Shown here: positions 26,538 to 34,970 of the stretch, in pieces | How positions within the stretch are numbered: the first letter of the stretch is position 1 | How the letters are laid out: each line of letters begins with the position of its first letter | Source of the DNA: Micromonospora_G sp044458865 | GTDB lineage: Bacteria; Actinomycetota; Actinomycetes; Mycobacteriales; Micromonosporaceae | Direction: 5' to 3' | DNA: 64,000 nucleotides | NCBI RefSeq assembly: GCF_044458865.1 | Contig: NZ_JBITIH010000005.1 | Location: forward strand, 62,001-126,000 | Translations under genes and position numbers: made by a program | Notes under the pieces: model-generated | Database searches by the model: none | What the model saw: only the letters and a program-made list of their open reading frames with translations | What the model was told of the DNA's origin: nothing

Positions 26538-27443
26538 CTACGCCGTGACCGGCGACCCGGCACCGACCGGGCCGACCGCGACCGGCGGCACGGCAACGGC
26601 GGGAGGTACGGCGGTGAGCCGGACGAGTTCCGGAAGTACGACACCGAGCGGGGCGTCGATGCTCAGCGCCGCGTACGTGTCTCCCCTGGTGGGGCCCTGG
26701 TTGACGATCACCACCGGGATGCCGAGCTTCGCCGCCCGGATGACGAACCGGCGCCCTGACATCACCGTCAGGGACGAACCGAGCACCAGCAGGAGCCGGG
26801 CCTTCTCCACCATCGCGAAGCACTGCTGGACCCGGTCGGCCGGCACGGTCTCGCCGAAGAAGACCACGTCGGGCTTGAGCGTGTCACCAGCGCAGGCGGA
26901 ACATTCGACCATCCGGAACCGGTCGATCTCCTCGTCCGACAGGTCGACGTCGCCATCCGGGTTGAGTGCGGTCACCCGCGCGTCGAACCTCGGGTTCGCC
27001 CACGCCATGCGGCGGTCGAGTTCCGTACGGGAGGTCAGGTCGCCGCAGCCCAGGCAGATCACCTTGGCCAGGCTGCCGTGCAGCTCGACCACCCGGTCCG
27101 CGCCGCCGGCCTGGTGCAGACCGTCGACGTTCTGGGTCACCACGCCGGTCACGAGTCCCTGGCGCTGCAACTGTGCGACCGCACGGTGCCCGGCGTTCGG
27201 GCGGGTCTGCGCCATCCGCCGCCAGCCCAGGAAACTCCGCGCCCAGTAACGTCGGCGGGCCAACGGATCACCGGTGAAGGTCTGGTACGTCATCGGGCTG
27301 GTCCGCACCAGCGCCCCGCTCGGTCCCCGGTAGTCGGGGATCCCCGACTCGGTGGAGAGGCCCGCGCCGCTCAGCACCACCACGTCGCCGCCGGCCAGCA
27401 ACCCGGCCAGCCCGGCGCAACTCTCGGCTGTACCCTCATGCAC
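26538..27443 (-). CDS. NAD-dependent protein deacylase, Sir2 (sirtuin) family, 301 aa
   Basis: The NAD-binding motif VLSGAGLSTESGIPDYRG is near the N-terminus, followed by TQNVDGLHQAGG and the catalytic histidine in VVELHGSLAKV. A four-cysteine zinc site is intact (CLGCGDLTS and CSACAGDTL). KPDVVFFGETVP, VLGSSLTV and VIVNQGPTRGDTYA complete the Rossmann fold. The arrangement resembles class II (SIRT4-like) bacterial sirtuins, which remove acyl groups from lysines, for example on acyl-CoA synthetases. The likely start is the GTG at 27443; the frame continues another 21 codons to 27506. The C-terminus is a Pro/Val-rich tail of about 25 residues not needed for catalysis. Confidence 0.93.
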   Translation of the reverse strand: MHEGTAESCAGLAGLLAGGDVVVLSGAGLSTESGIPDYRGPSGALVRTSPMTYQTFTGDPLARRRYWARSFLGWRRMAQTRPNAGHRAVAQLQRQGLVTGVVTQNVDGLHQAGGADRVVELHGSLAKVICLGCGDLTSRTELDRRMAWANPRFDARVTALNPDGDVDLSDEEIDRFRMVECSACAGDTLKPDVVFFGETVPADRVQQCFAMVEKARLLLVLGSSLTVMSGRRFVIRAAKLGIPVVIVNQGPTRGDTYAALSIDAPLGVVLPELVRLTAVPPAVAVPPVAVGPVGAGSPVTA

Positions 27444-27656
27444 CGGTCCATGCTGCCGCAGTCCGGGCCCGATCGCCCAGGCTCGGCTGACAACGTGGTC
27501 GATCACTCAACGGACATGACCGGCCATTTGGGTACTTTGCGAGTTTCATTCGTTTCACGAATGGCTGACCCCACCCTTCACGCCTCTCGGTCGGGACGAA
27601 CGGGGCGGTTAGCTGGAGGGGACCGACCACGTACGTGCACGCGGATCGGAGGAGAC

Positions 27657-28451
27657 ATGCCGTTCACCGGTAGCCACCCCGCCGCCGTACTGCCGTTCAT
27701 GCGCTCCGGGCTCGTCCCGTCCGCCCTGGTCATCGGCAGCATGGCACCGGACCTGCCGTACTTCGTGCCGACCGCGTTCGACGGGACCACCACACACACC
27801 CTGAGCGGGGCGCTGACGGTGGACCTGCTGCTGGGCGGGGTTGCCTTCGCGGTGTGGCAGGCCGCGCTGGCCCCGTTCGCGATCGCCATCGCGCCGACGA
27901 CACTGCGGGACCGGATCGATTCCCGGCTTCCCCGAGGGCTCACCTTCCACCTGCGGAGCCCGCGGCGGTTCCTGGTGCTCGTCGCCTCGCTCGGGGTGGG
28001 GGCGCTGACTCACGTGGTCTGGGACTCCTTCACCCACTTCGGCCGGTGGGGCACCCGGCACATCGGCTGGCTGGCCGAAATCCACGCCGGACTGCCCGGA
28101 TACCGTTGGGCGCAGTACGCGAGCGGCCTGGTCGGCGGGGCGGCCCTGCTCGCCTGGTTCGTCCACTGGTGGCACACGAGTACGCCGCAGCCGCGTACCG
28201 ACCCGCGTACGGCCCCGGTCCCGCGCCCGCTCGCGTACGCGATCTGGGCCTTCATCGGCCTCGCCACGGTTGCCGGCGGCCTGCTCGGCGCCCACCCCTA
28301 CCTGCACGAATCCGGTCCGTACGTCACCGCGTTCGTGGTCGCCACCCGAGCCGGCGGCGCGGGCATGATCGCCGCCCTCGCGTGCGCCCTCTGCTGGCTG
28401 GCGCGCCCCCGCCCACACGACCTCGCCGGCCCACTCCCACCCACCCGGTAG
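27657..28451 (+). CDS. DUF4184 family membrane protein, 264 aa
   Basis: GGAGGAGAC just before the ATG at 27657 fixes the start. MPFTGSHPAAVLPF and VIGSMAPDLPYF are the signature start of DUF4184 proteins, with conserved His and Asp residues resembling the metal-dependent membrane hydrolases of the YdjM/zinc-dependent phospholipase C type. Several transmembrane helices follow (LLLGGVAFAVWQAALAPF, FLVLVASLGVGALTHVVWDSF, GLVGGAALLAWFVHWW, AIWAFIGLATVAGGLLGA, AGMIAALACALCWLA). The HVVWDSFTHFGRWG stretch keeps paired histidine and aspartate. Function unproven. It is divergent from the Sir2 gene and convergent with the XRE gene. Confidence 0.85.
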   Translation: MPFTGSHPAAVLPFMRSGLVPSALVIGSMAPDLPYFVPTAFDGTTTHTLSGALTVDLLLGGVAFAVWQAALAPFAIAIAPTTLRDRIDSRLPRGLTFHLRSPRRFLVLVASLGVGALTHVVWDSFTHFGRWGTRHIGWLAEIHAGLPGYRWAQYASGLVGGAALLAWFVHWWHTSTPQPRTDPRTAPVPRPLAYAIWAFIGLATVAGGLLGAHPYLHESGPYVTAFVVATRAGGAGMIAALACALCWLARPRPHDLAGPLPPTR

Positions 28452-28510
28452 CCCCGACAGGCCCGACTCCCCGGACGCTCCCGGACCGCGTCCACCCGCG
28501 CTGGGCGACG

Positions 28511-28783
28511 CTAAGAGGCCAGTCGGTCGGGCAGATGCGCCGGGGCGGCGAGTTCGTCGACCAGGTCGTTGAGGTTCAGGCCGAGCACTTCCGCGAGGGC
28601 GGCCACGGTGAAGAAGGCCGGGGTGACGATGGCCCCACGTTCGATCTTGCGCAGCGTGTCCAGGGAGATGCCGGCGCGGAGTGCGATCTCGGCCGCGCTG
28701 CGGGTGCCCCGCGCACGTTGCAGCGCCCGGCCCAGCGCGAGCCCCCGCAGCCGCTCGTCCTCGGTCAGTGGCATACGTACCAT
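28511..28783 (-). CDS. XRE-family helix-turn-helix regulator, 90 aa
   Basis: A compact Cro/CI-type HTH: LALGRALQRARGTRSAAEIAL, RAGISLDTLRKIERGAIVTP, VAALAEVLGLNLNDLVDEL. There is no second domain. The ATG at 28783 lies six bases after a minus-strand TAGTAT box that is one arm of a palindrome, so the gene is probably leaderless and autoregulated. It is divergent from the methionine aminopeptidase gene with only 35 bp between the starts, which suggests that it represses that gene too. Such HTH-MetAP pairs recur in streptomycetes, from memory. Confidence 0.88.
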   Translation of the reverse strand: MVRMPLTEDERLRGLALGRALQRARGTRSAAEIALRAGISLDTLRKIERGAIVTPAFFTVAALAEVLGLNLNDLVDELAAPAHLPDRLAS

Positions 28784-28789
28784 GGCCCG

Positions 28790-28813
28790 ATACTAATCCT
28801 AGTATTAAAATAC
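28790..28813. promoter_or_regulatory. Divergent leaderless promoters with nested palindromic operator (XRE/map)
   Basis: ATACTA-ATCC-TAGTAT (28790-28805) is a perfect palindrome. Overlapping it, GTATT-AA-AATAC spans 28802-28813. The left arm is the TAGTAT -10 of the XRE gene on the minus strand (six bases to its ATG), and TAAAAT at 28806-28811 is the likely -10 of the aminopeptidase gene (seven bases to its ATG). The XRE protein is the obvious candidate binder. Confidence 0.65.
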
Positions 28814-28818
28814 CAACC

Positions 28819-29586
28819 ATGGTTGTCCTGAAATCAGAAGCCGAAATCGCGACGATGCGCGAGGCGGGCCGGGTCGTCGCCAACACCCTCGCCGCCGTCG
28901 CCTCGGCCGCCCGGTCCGGCGTACGCCTGATCGACCTCGACCTGCTCGCCGCCGAACTCATCGCCAGCGGCGGCGCCAAGCCGTCGTTCCTGAACTACCA
29001 CCCCGCCTGGGCCCCGACGCCCTACCCCGGCGTGCTCTGCCTCTCGGTCAACGACGTGGTCGTACACGGCATCCCCGACCGTCGGGTGCTCGCCGACGGC
29101 GACCTGCTCTCGATCGACTGCGGCGCGTACATCGACGGCTACCACGGCGACGCGGCGATCACCGTCGCCATCGGCGAGATCGACGACGCCGCCCGGCGCC
29201 TCTCCGAGGCCACCGACCGGGCGCTCGCGGCCGGCATCGCCGCCGCCCAGGTCGGCGCCAGAATCGGCGACATCTCGTACGCCGTCGAGTCGGTCGCCCG
29301 CGCCGCCGGCTACGGCCTCCCGGACGGGCTCGGCGGACACGGGGTGGGAACCGCCATGCACGAGGCCCCGTCGGTGCCCAACACCGGCAAGGCGAACCGT
29401 GGCCTGCCGCTGCAGGAAGGGCTGGTGATCGCGATCGAACCGATGCTGATCGAAGGCGGCGGCAGCCACACCCGCACCCTGCCCGACGGTTGGTCGATCG
29501 CGACCGCCGACGGCAGCCGTGCGGCCCATTGCGAACACACCATCGCGGTCACCGCCGCCGGTCCGGTGGTGCTCACCGCACCCTGA
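28819..29586 (+). CDS. map: Type I methionine aminopeptidase, 255 aa
   Basis: MVVLKSEAEIATMREAGRVV is the typical start. Metal ligands are visible: LLSIDCGAYIDGYHGDAAIT (two aspartates), GGHGVGTAMHEAP (histidine), VIAIEPMLIEGGG and CEHTIAVT (glutamates). SVNDVVVHGIPD carries the substrate-side histidine. The enzyme removes the initiator methionine from nascent proteins. It has no N-terminal zinc-finger extension. Because it is paired with a dedicated XRE regulator rather than the ribosomal-protein/adk/infA cluster, it is probably an additional, regulated paralogue. The ATG at 28819 fits a leaderless promoter. Confidence 0.93.
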   Translation: MVVLKSEAEIATMREAGRVVANTLAAVASAARSGVRLIDLDLLAAELIASGGAKPSFLNYHPAWAPTPYPGVLCLSVNDVVVHGIPDRRVLADGDLLSIDCGAYIDGYHGDAAITVAIGEIDDAARRLSEATDRALAAGIAAAQVGARIGDISYAVESVARAAGYGLPDGLGGHGVGTAMHEAPSVPNTGKANRGLPLQEGLVIAIEPMLIEGGGSHTRTLPDGWSIATADGSRAAHCEHTIAVTAAGPVVLTAP

Positions 29587-29593
29587 CACGCCG

Positions 29594-29632
29594 GGGTGAC
29601 CGGGCGCCCCCCTCCCCCGCGCCCGGTCACCC
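29594..29632. terminator. Bidirectional hairpin terminator
   Basis: 14-bp perfect arms GGGTGACCGGGCGC / GCGCCCGGTCACCC with an 11-base C-rich loop, between the convergent aminopeptidase and hemerythrin genes. It has no U-tract. Confidence 0.7.
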
Positions 29633-29695
29633 ACCGTACCGCCGGCGGCGACACGGAGTCCCCGCCTCAGGTCGAGCCGAACTGATCGGGCCTGC

Positions 29696-30382
29696 TCAGC
29701 CTGCGAAGCGGGCGGGCGTGGCCGTGCCGTAGATACGCCGGGAGTGCTTGGCGTACGCGCGCGGACCGAGACGGGAGAAGATGAACCAGACCGGCGCCGG
29801 AACAGCGTCCTTCAACACCTGCACGTGCTCGGGCTCCGCCTCGTAGAGTGCCATGCCGATGGTGAGCGGCAGCTTGCCCTTGGGGAGCTTGGCCATGCCG
29901 GCGGCGGCCACCTCGGCCCACTCGGCGGCGGTCAGGTGCTTGTCGATCAGTGACAGGAGGTTGGCTTCCTCCGTGTCCAGGTGTTCGAACAGCGGCGGGA
30001 TCAGCCGCTCGACAGCGGTGGCGAGCACATCGCGCTCGATGGCACCCGCCGTCTGGCGCCACTGGCCGAGCCTCGCGTCCACCTCCTCCAGCGGGCCGTG
30101 GATCGCTTCGTGCTGGCGCTCCATCGTCTCGACCATCGGAGCGATCTCGACCGCGCCGCGCTCAAGCAGCTTCGGCCAGACCAGATTGTCCTCACCCTGG
30201 TGGTGGTGTTCCAGCACGAAGGTGAGCAACGCGAGATGGTCGGCGACCAACCGTGCGCGCTTGACGTCCCCGTCCGCGACGTTCCGGATCACCTGCGGGG
30301 CCGCTCCGAACTCGCGCCGGAAGACGGTGTGCACCATGTACATGTCACGGCTGTCGGCCATCGGTGTGGCAGCGCTGGGCAT
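29696..30382 (-). CDS. Hemerythrin-domain protein, 228 aa
   Basis: An all-helical protein with the carboxylate/histidine pattern of an HHE/hemerythrin di-iron site: DMYMVHTVFRREFG, FVLEHHHQGEDNLVWPKL, METMERQHEAIHGPLEEV and LFEHLDTEEANLLSLID. The repeated H...HxxE...H...HxxxE ligands are present. The C-terminal ~60 residues (KLPLTIGMALYEAEPEHVQVL) form an additional helical segment seen in actinobacterial members. Likely roles are oxygen, nitric oxide or peroxide sensing or iron handling in the cytosol, but no specific substrate is evident. Monocistronic; the preceding 360 bp must carry its promoter. Confidence 0.85.
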   Translation of the reverse strand: MPSAATPMADSRDMYMVHTVFRREFGAAPQVIRNVADGDVKRARLVADHLALLTFVLEHHHQGEDNLVWPKLLERGAVEIAPMVETMERQHEAIHGPLEEVDARLGQWRQTAGAIERDVLATAVERLIPPLFEHLDTEEANLLSLIDKHLTAAEWAEVAAAGMAKLPKGKLPLTIGMALYEAEPEHVQVLKDAVPAPVWFIFSRLGPRAYAKHSRRIYGTATPARFAG

Positions 30383-30744
30383 TTCTCTTCACTCCAGTGT
30401 TCGTTGGTTGACTCGACACCGGCCCGACCACAACAAAACCGGCGGGCGGTGGGCGCGATTCGGACGTGACGAATGCCGTGTCACCGGTAACGGACGCACT
30501 CGGCGATGAGAACAGCCGACGTCGCGAAGCGCGGGGAGCCTGTCGTGCGGAGTCCCCGGCACCACCGGGTCGAGCACCTGCGGACAGTGCACGACAACAT
30601 TGGCTTCGGCGCAGGAAACACGCAGGAAGGGCACGCGCGGGACATAACGCCCTCCGGGACACGGGTGTGGCATCGTACTGTTCGACCAAGGGTGTCCCGT
30701 GCCACTTGCCATCGGCTTGGAATCGGCTAATCAGCCTGCCGGGC
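30383..30744. other. Intergenic region between hemerythrin and BTAD regulator genes
   Basis: About 360 bp with no convincing gene. It contains the hemerythrin promoter on the minus strand and the 3' flank of the large regulator gene. No tRNA-like fold, strong hairpin or palindrome was identified. Short plus-strand frames here are continuations of non-coding shadow frames. Confidence 0.5.
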
Positions 30745-33700
30745 TCAGCCGGCGAGCGCGGACTCCGCCTCCGCCAGCCAGTACGGCGCGTCCCAGCGGC
30801 GGGCCACCTCCGCCGCGAGCGCGAAGTGCCGCGCCGCCTCCTCGGTACGGCCCAGCAGACGAAACAGCTCGCCGAGCGTCAGCGCCACCGGGCGCAACGT
30901 GATCGCGGTGCTGGAGAACCCGGCCAACTGCTCCCGGACCGGAAGCAGCGCGTCGATGACAGGTTGGGCCATATCGGTGCGGCCCAGTGCCACGACGACC
31001 ATTGCCCGGATCGTGAAAAGGGTCGACCTGAAGTAATCGGGACGGTAGGGGTGGGCGCCGAACGGCGTGGCCCTGGCCTCCTCGATCCGGCCGCTCTCAA
31101 TGAGCGCCAGCGCCAACAGGTCGTCGACGATCGGACCGAAGATCCCGCGTGCGCCCCGGATCGGCTCCAGGTACTCACCGAGGCGCCGCTGATCGGCCAG
31201 CAGTATCGCGGTGGAAAAGAAACGGAGGCTCTCGGCGTGCAGCGACCCCTGCTGTTGCATCTGGTTGGCGGCCTCGTCGTAGCGGCGCAGCGCGGTCGCG
31301 AAATCGCCGGCGATATGTGCGAATGCGGCCTGCGTGGCGAGACCGATCCCGATCGCCTCGTGGAGCCGGTAGGTGCTGACCGTCGCCGCCTGCCGGGCGA
31401 TGCTGGCCCGCAACTCCTCCGGTTGGTTGAGCGCGGCGGCGCTCTGGCTCAACGCCTGCTCCGCCAGCCAGTAGTAGGTCACCAGGGCGTGCTCGGTGGC
31501 AAGCTCGCGAAGTTCCAGCGCCAGGTCCCGCCGCTGCGGTGCCTCCAGATCGAACCGCATCGTACGGAGGCGAGCGGCCAGCCCGAGGGCGCGCAACTCG
31601 GGGTCGTCGAACCCACGCGAGATGCGCAGCGCCTCCAGCCCTGCCGCCGGACCTCGCGGATCCGACTCGCCGTCGAGCTCGTTGGTCAGCGCCTCCAGCA
31701 GCCGACAGCGGTCGACCGGATCCAGACCGTCCTTGCCCAACAACCGCGTCAGCAGCTCGACAACCCGGTGGTCCACGACGCCGTACGCACGGATCAGCCA
31801 CGGTGTGGCGACCTTCCACGCGGTGAACGCCGCCACGAGCAACTCGTCCCGGCCCGACGCGGCGGCGATGTCGACCGCGCGGGCACGGGAGTCCCGGGCC
31901 GCGGCCACCGCCCCAGCACGGGCCTGGGCACGCAACAGGCGGCCCAGCAGATCCACCCGCAACGCGTCACGATCCCCAGGCACCGCACCGGCGCTGTCAA
32001 CGGCGTTGGTCAGCAGCTCGATCGCGGCGTCGTACGCGTACCGCCGCTCGGCCAACTCGGCGGCCCGGACCGCGTAGTCAACGGCGAGCCGCGCCGTGTC
32101 CGACGACGCGGCCCGAGCATAGTGATGGGCCAACGCCGGGTAATCGTCCGGCCGCAGCCGACGGGTACAGGTGGCAACCCGGGCGTGCATCCGAGAGCGA
32201 CGCAGGTGGGACAGGTCCGCATAGATGGTGTCGCGGACCAGACCGTGCACGAACCGCACCCGCCCCGGCGCCGGCTCGGTGAGCAGCCCCGTCACCAACC
32301 CGGCCTCCAGGGCGTCAAGAACCGTGTCCTCGTCGGCGTCAGCGGCCTCGACAAGCGTCTCCACATCCGCCTCCCGACCGACAATGGCGACGAGACGCAA
32401 CACCGCGACCGCCGGCCGCGGCAACCGGGAAAGGCGTCGGCGCAACACATCCCGCACCCCCTCCGGCACCTCCGACGTGGCGACGAGCGCACCCTCGGAG
32501 GCAAGCAACCGGGCCGACTCCCGCACATAGAACGGGTTCCCGCCGGTGCGCTCGGCCAGTGCGGCGACCGTTTCCGGGTCGACAGCCGTCCCGGTGAAGG
32601 TGCGGACCAGTTGTTCGACGTCGACCGCCGCGAGCCCACCCAGATGCACCCGCCGAGGTGACCGGCGAGCCAACGCGGCCATGCTCTCGTCAAGCCGCTC
32701 CCGGTTGTCGGCTGGCCGGAACGCCGCGACGAACAGGACGGGCACGTTGGTCAGCTCGGTGACGCTGGTGAGCAGCAACAACGTCTCCGCGTCAGCGGCG
32801 TGCAGGTCGTCGAGGAGAATCGCAACCGGCCTGTGGTTCGCCGCGGCACGCAGCCAGGCACCCACGGCCCGATGCAGCCGGAACCGCCCGGCGGCAACGT
32901 CACCACCGAGATCACGATCGGTGTCGTCGAGCAGCGGGGCAACTGCCGGAGCGAGATCCCCGGGCGGCACCTCCTCGGCAAGCTGCCGGAGCGCCTCAAC
33001 CCACGCCCACGCCGGCGGGGCACCCTCAACCTCCGGACACCGACCGACACTGACCAGCCAACCACGAGCAGCGAGCTCCCGCCGGAACCGGACAAGCAGA
33101 CTGGTCTTGCCGGCACCCGCCTCCCCGGTGAGCAACACGATCCGAGGCCCGTCGGCGACCGCCTCCGCCGCCGCTTCCCCGAGGGCCGCCAACTCCTGCT
33201 CCCGCCCGACGAACAACTCGTCCGGTGCCACCACCGGCAGCGGGTCCAGGCTCGGCGGCTCGACACCGACATGCGGCACGACAGGCCCGGCCGCCGCCGC
33301 GGTCCCGGCCGCTGGCGGGAGCAGGTCGAGGCGCTGGCCCAGGATGGCATTTTCCAGCTCGACCAGCGCCGGCCCCGGATCCAGGCCAAGTTCCTCCGCC
33401 AAGGTGGCACGCGCCCGGCGCAGCGCGGCGAGCGCGTCCCCCTGCCGACCGGTACGCCACAGCGCCAACGCCAGCAGCCGCCAACTCCCCTCACGCAGCG
33501 GGGCCTGGCGCGTCAGCACCTCTGCCTCCGCCACCGCCTCGGCGGCGCTTCCCGTACGCAGCGTCACGTCGAGGAGCAACTCCCGGGCCACGAGGCGCAG
33601 CTCCTCCAGCCGCGCCACCTCCGACTGCGCCCACGGCTCTGCCGCGAACTCGGCGTACGCGTCCCCGTGCCAGAGCCGGAGCGCGGTCCGCAACAGTTGG

Positions 33701-34080
33701 CAGGCGCGGGTCGGGTCGGTCGCGCTGACCGAACGGGCCTCGGCGAGCAGCCGCTCGAACCTCCACGCGTCAACAGCATCGGGAGGCACCCTGATCGCGT
33801 AGCCGGGCGGGGCGGTTACCAGCAGCCGGGCCGGCGCCCCGCGCTCACGGGACGGCTCCAGCAACCGCCGCAGGTTGGAGACGTACGCCTGAAGGGAGGC
33901 GATCGCCCGGGGAGGCGCCTCGCCCCGCCACAGATCGTCGATCATTCGGTCGACGGAGACGACCTCGCCTCGGGCCGACAGCAGCAGCGCGAGTACGGCA
34001 CGCTGACGGGGTCCCCCGAGATCGACCGCATCACCCTCGTTGACCTCGACCGTGAACGGTCCGAGCACCCGCAGCAGCAT
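30745..34080 (-). CDS. Large BTAD/SARP-type transcriptional regulator with AAA ATPase and TPR-like region, 1111 aa
   Basis: Residues 1-95 are an OmpR-like winged helix (MLLRVLGPFTVEVNEGDAVD, LGGPRQRAVLALLLSARGEV, DDLWRGEAPPRAIASLQAYV). Residues ~97-245 form the BTAD domain (LWHGDAYAEFAAEPWAQSEV, LGLDPGPALVELE). The AAA domain has ELFVGREQELAALGEAAA, Walker A TGEAGAGKTSLL near residue 320 and Walker B VAILLDDLHAAD. The last ~450 residues are helical repeats as in AfsR/MalT-like regulators. SARP proteins activate secondary-metabolite or developmental genes, with ATP and ligand control. The ATG at 34080 is preferred because the family begins directly with the winged helix; a GTG at 34110 is possible. 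TAACAT lies ten bases upstream. No biosynthetic cluster adjoins it, so the target is unknown. Confidence 0.9.
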   Translation of the reverse strand: MLLRVLGPFTVEVNEGDAVDLGGPRQRAVLALLLSARGEVVSVDRMIDDLWRGEAPPRAIASLQAYVSNLRRLLEPSRERGAPARLLVTAPPGYAIRVPPDAVDAWRFERLLAEARSVSATDPTRACQLLRTALRLWHGDAYAEFAAEPWAQSEVARLEELRLVARELLLDVTLRTGSAAEAVAEAEVLTRQAPLREGSWRLLALALWRTGRQGDALAALRRARATLAEELGLDPGPALVELENAILGQRLDLLPPAAGTAAAAGPVVPHVGVEPPSLDPLPVVAPDELFVGREQELAALGEAAAEAVADGPRIVLLTGEAGAGKTSLLVRFRRELAARGWLVSVGRCPEVEGAPPAWAWVEALRQLAEEVPPGDLAPAVAPLLDDTDRDLGGDVAAGRFRLHRAVGAWLRAAANHRPVAILLDDLHAADAETLLLLTSVTELTNVPVLFVAAFRPADNRERLDESMAALARRSPRRVHLGGLAAVDVEQLVRTFTGTAVDPETVAALAERTGGNPFYVRESARLLASEGALVATSEVPEGVRDVLRRRLSRLPRPAVAVLRLVAIVGREADVETLVEAADADEDTVLDALEAGLVTGLLTEPAPGRVRFVHGLVRDTIYADLSHLRRSRMHARVATCTRRLRPDDYPALAHHYARAASSDTARLAVDYAVRAAELAERRYAYDAAIELLTNAVDSAGAVPGDRDALRVDLLGRLLRAQARAGAVAAARDSRARAVDIAAASGRDELLVAAFTAWKVATPWLIRAYGVVDHRVVELLTRLLGKDGLDPVDRCRLLEALTNELDGESDPRGPAAGLEALRISRGFDDPELRALGLAARLRTMRFDLEAPQRRDLALELRELATEHALVTYYWLAEQALSQSAAALNQPEELRASIARQAATVSTYRLHEAIGIGLATQAAFAHIAGDFATALRRYDEAANQMQQQGSLHAESLRFFSTAILLADQRRLGEYLEPIRGARGIFGPIVDDLLALALIESGRIEEARATPFGAHPYRPDYFRSTLFTIRAMVVVALGRTDMAQPVIDALLPVREQLAGFSSTAITLRPVALTLGELFRLLGRTEEAARHFALAAEVARRWDAPYWLAEAESALAG

Positions 34081-34221
34081 GACGCGGGCAATGTTAGCCC
34101 TGCCGGCCACCTTCGGGGCCGGTTACGGCGATCAGGAGTCAGCCGCATCACCCGGGCTTCGCCCGGCGTCCCCGATCCCACGCCCGGGTTCGCGCGGACA
34201 ACCGAAACGGGTCGTCGGCAC

Positions 34222-34620
34222 TCACGCGACGTTCAATTCCTGGGCCGCGACATACACACCACGCCGCCGGAATGCCGCCGGCGCATGCACCAACGCATCG
34301 ACCCGCGCTGCCCGAGTATTGAACGGAAACCACAGCCGCCGTAGCGACCTCGTCTCCACCCACGCCGGCGCACCCCGCCCGTCCTTGGCCGCGAGATGCT
34401 CTGCCAAGGCCGCGAGGAACACATCCCAGTGCTCATCACCGGTCGCCGCCGGCTCCTCGTCCAGCAGCGTGCTCCGCGTCTCGACTGGTTCCCAGCGGTG
34501 CTCTTCGAGGAACTCCGCGATCAATCGCCACCGCCGTGTCTCGTCCGAGTCGGTGATCAGAGCACCAAGACGCCGCAACGTGAGCGGCTCGTACCCCGGC
34601 ACAGCCTCGCGATCGTCCAC
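34222..34620 (-). CDS. Conserved hypothetical protein, possible orphan antitoxin-like regulator, 132 aa
   Basis: GTG at 34620. The product is soluble and helical: LTLRRLGALITDSDETRRWRL, FLEEHRWEPVETRSTLLDEE, HWDVFLAALAEHLAAKDGRG and a conserved-looking end FPFNTRAARVDALVHAPAAF, RRRGVYVAAQEL. I have seen this C-terminal pattern in small actinobacterial proteins encoded just before nucleotidyltransferase-type toxins, but this is from memory and uncertain. Here the next gene on the same strand is the BTAD regulator 141 bp away and no toxin-like gene adjoins, so if the relation holds this is a solitary member. Otherwise it is a hypothetical protein with no assigned function. Confidence 0.6.
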   Translation of the reverse strand: MDDREAVPGYEPLTLRRLGALITDSDETRRWRLIAEFLEEHRWEPVETRSTLLDEEPAATGDEHWDVFLAALAEHLAAKDGRGAPAWVETRSLRRLWFPFNTRAARVDALVHAPAAFRRRGVYVAAQELNVA

Positions 34621-34760
34621 GACCCTGACGGTAGTACACCCCGAACCGGGATCCCGGGTAGGCGCTGCCGATTACGAGCAGCCTCGTCCATCGCAGCGTC
34701 CGACCCCGGGTCCACACAACGGTCGGTATGTCCCGAAGAAGTACAGGTCAAGGGAGTACG

Positions 34761-34833
34761 TGGGCCGCCTGGGACTCGAACCCAGAACCCGCTGATTAAA
34801 AGTCAGCTGCTCTGCCTATTGAGCTAACAGCCC
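34761..34833 (-). tRNA. tRNA-Lys (anticodon UUU)
   Basis: 73 bases fold into a full cloverleaf: acceptor GGGCTGT/GCGGCCC with two G-U pairs, D stem GCTC/GAGC, anticodon stem GCTGA/TCAGC with loop CTTTTAA (anticodon TTT), T stem CTGGG/CCCAG with loop TTCGAGT, discriminator A. CCA is not encoded. No integrase gene or duplicated 3' end was found nearby, so it does not appear to be used as an attachment site. Confidence 0.97.
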
Positions 34834-34970
34834 GCTGGGAGCAAAGACTACCGGATGGCCCCCTGATTACGCCGGACCGGCCAACGGAGCAGGGCGTACG
34901 GTTATCCGACCGACATGACGCCCGAGGACGGCCCGGCAGCGACCCGCTGACCCTGCTCCGCCCGGCGGTC

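Noticed and set aside
30466..34344. Long plus-strand frames (731 and 514 residues) opposite the BTAD regulator
   Set aside because: Antisense shadows; Gln/Arg/Pro-rich with no domain.
34761..34833. tRNA-Lys as an integration site for a mobile element
   Set aside because: No integrase, excisionase or duplicated tRNA 3' end was seen on either side.
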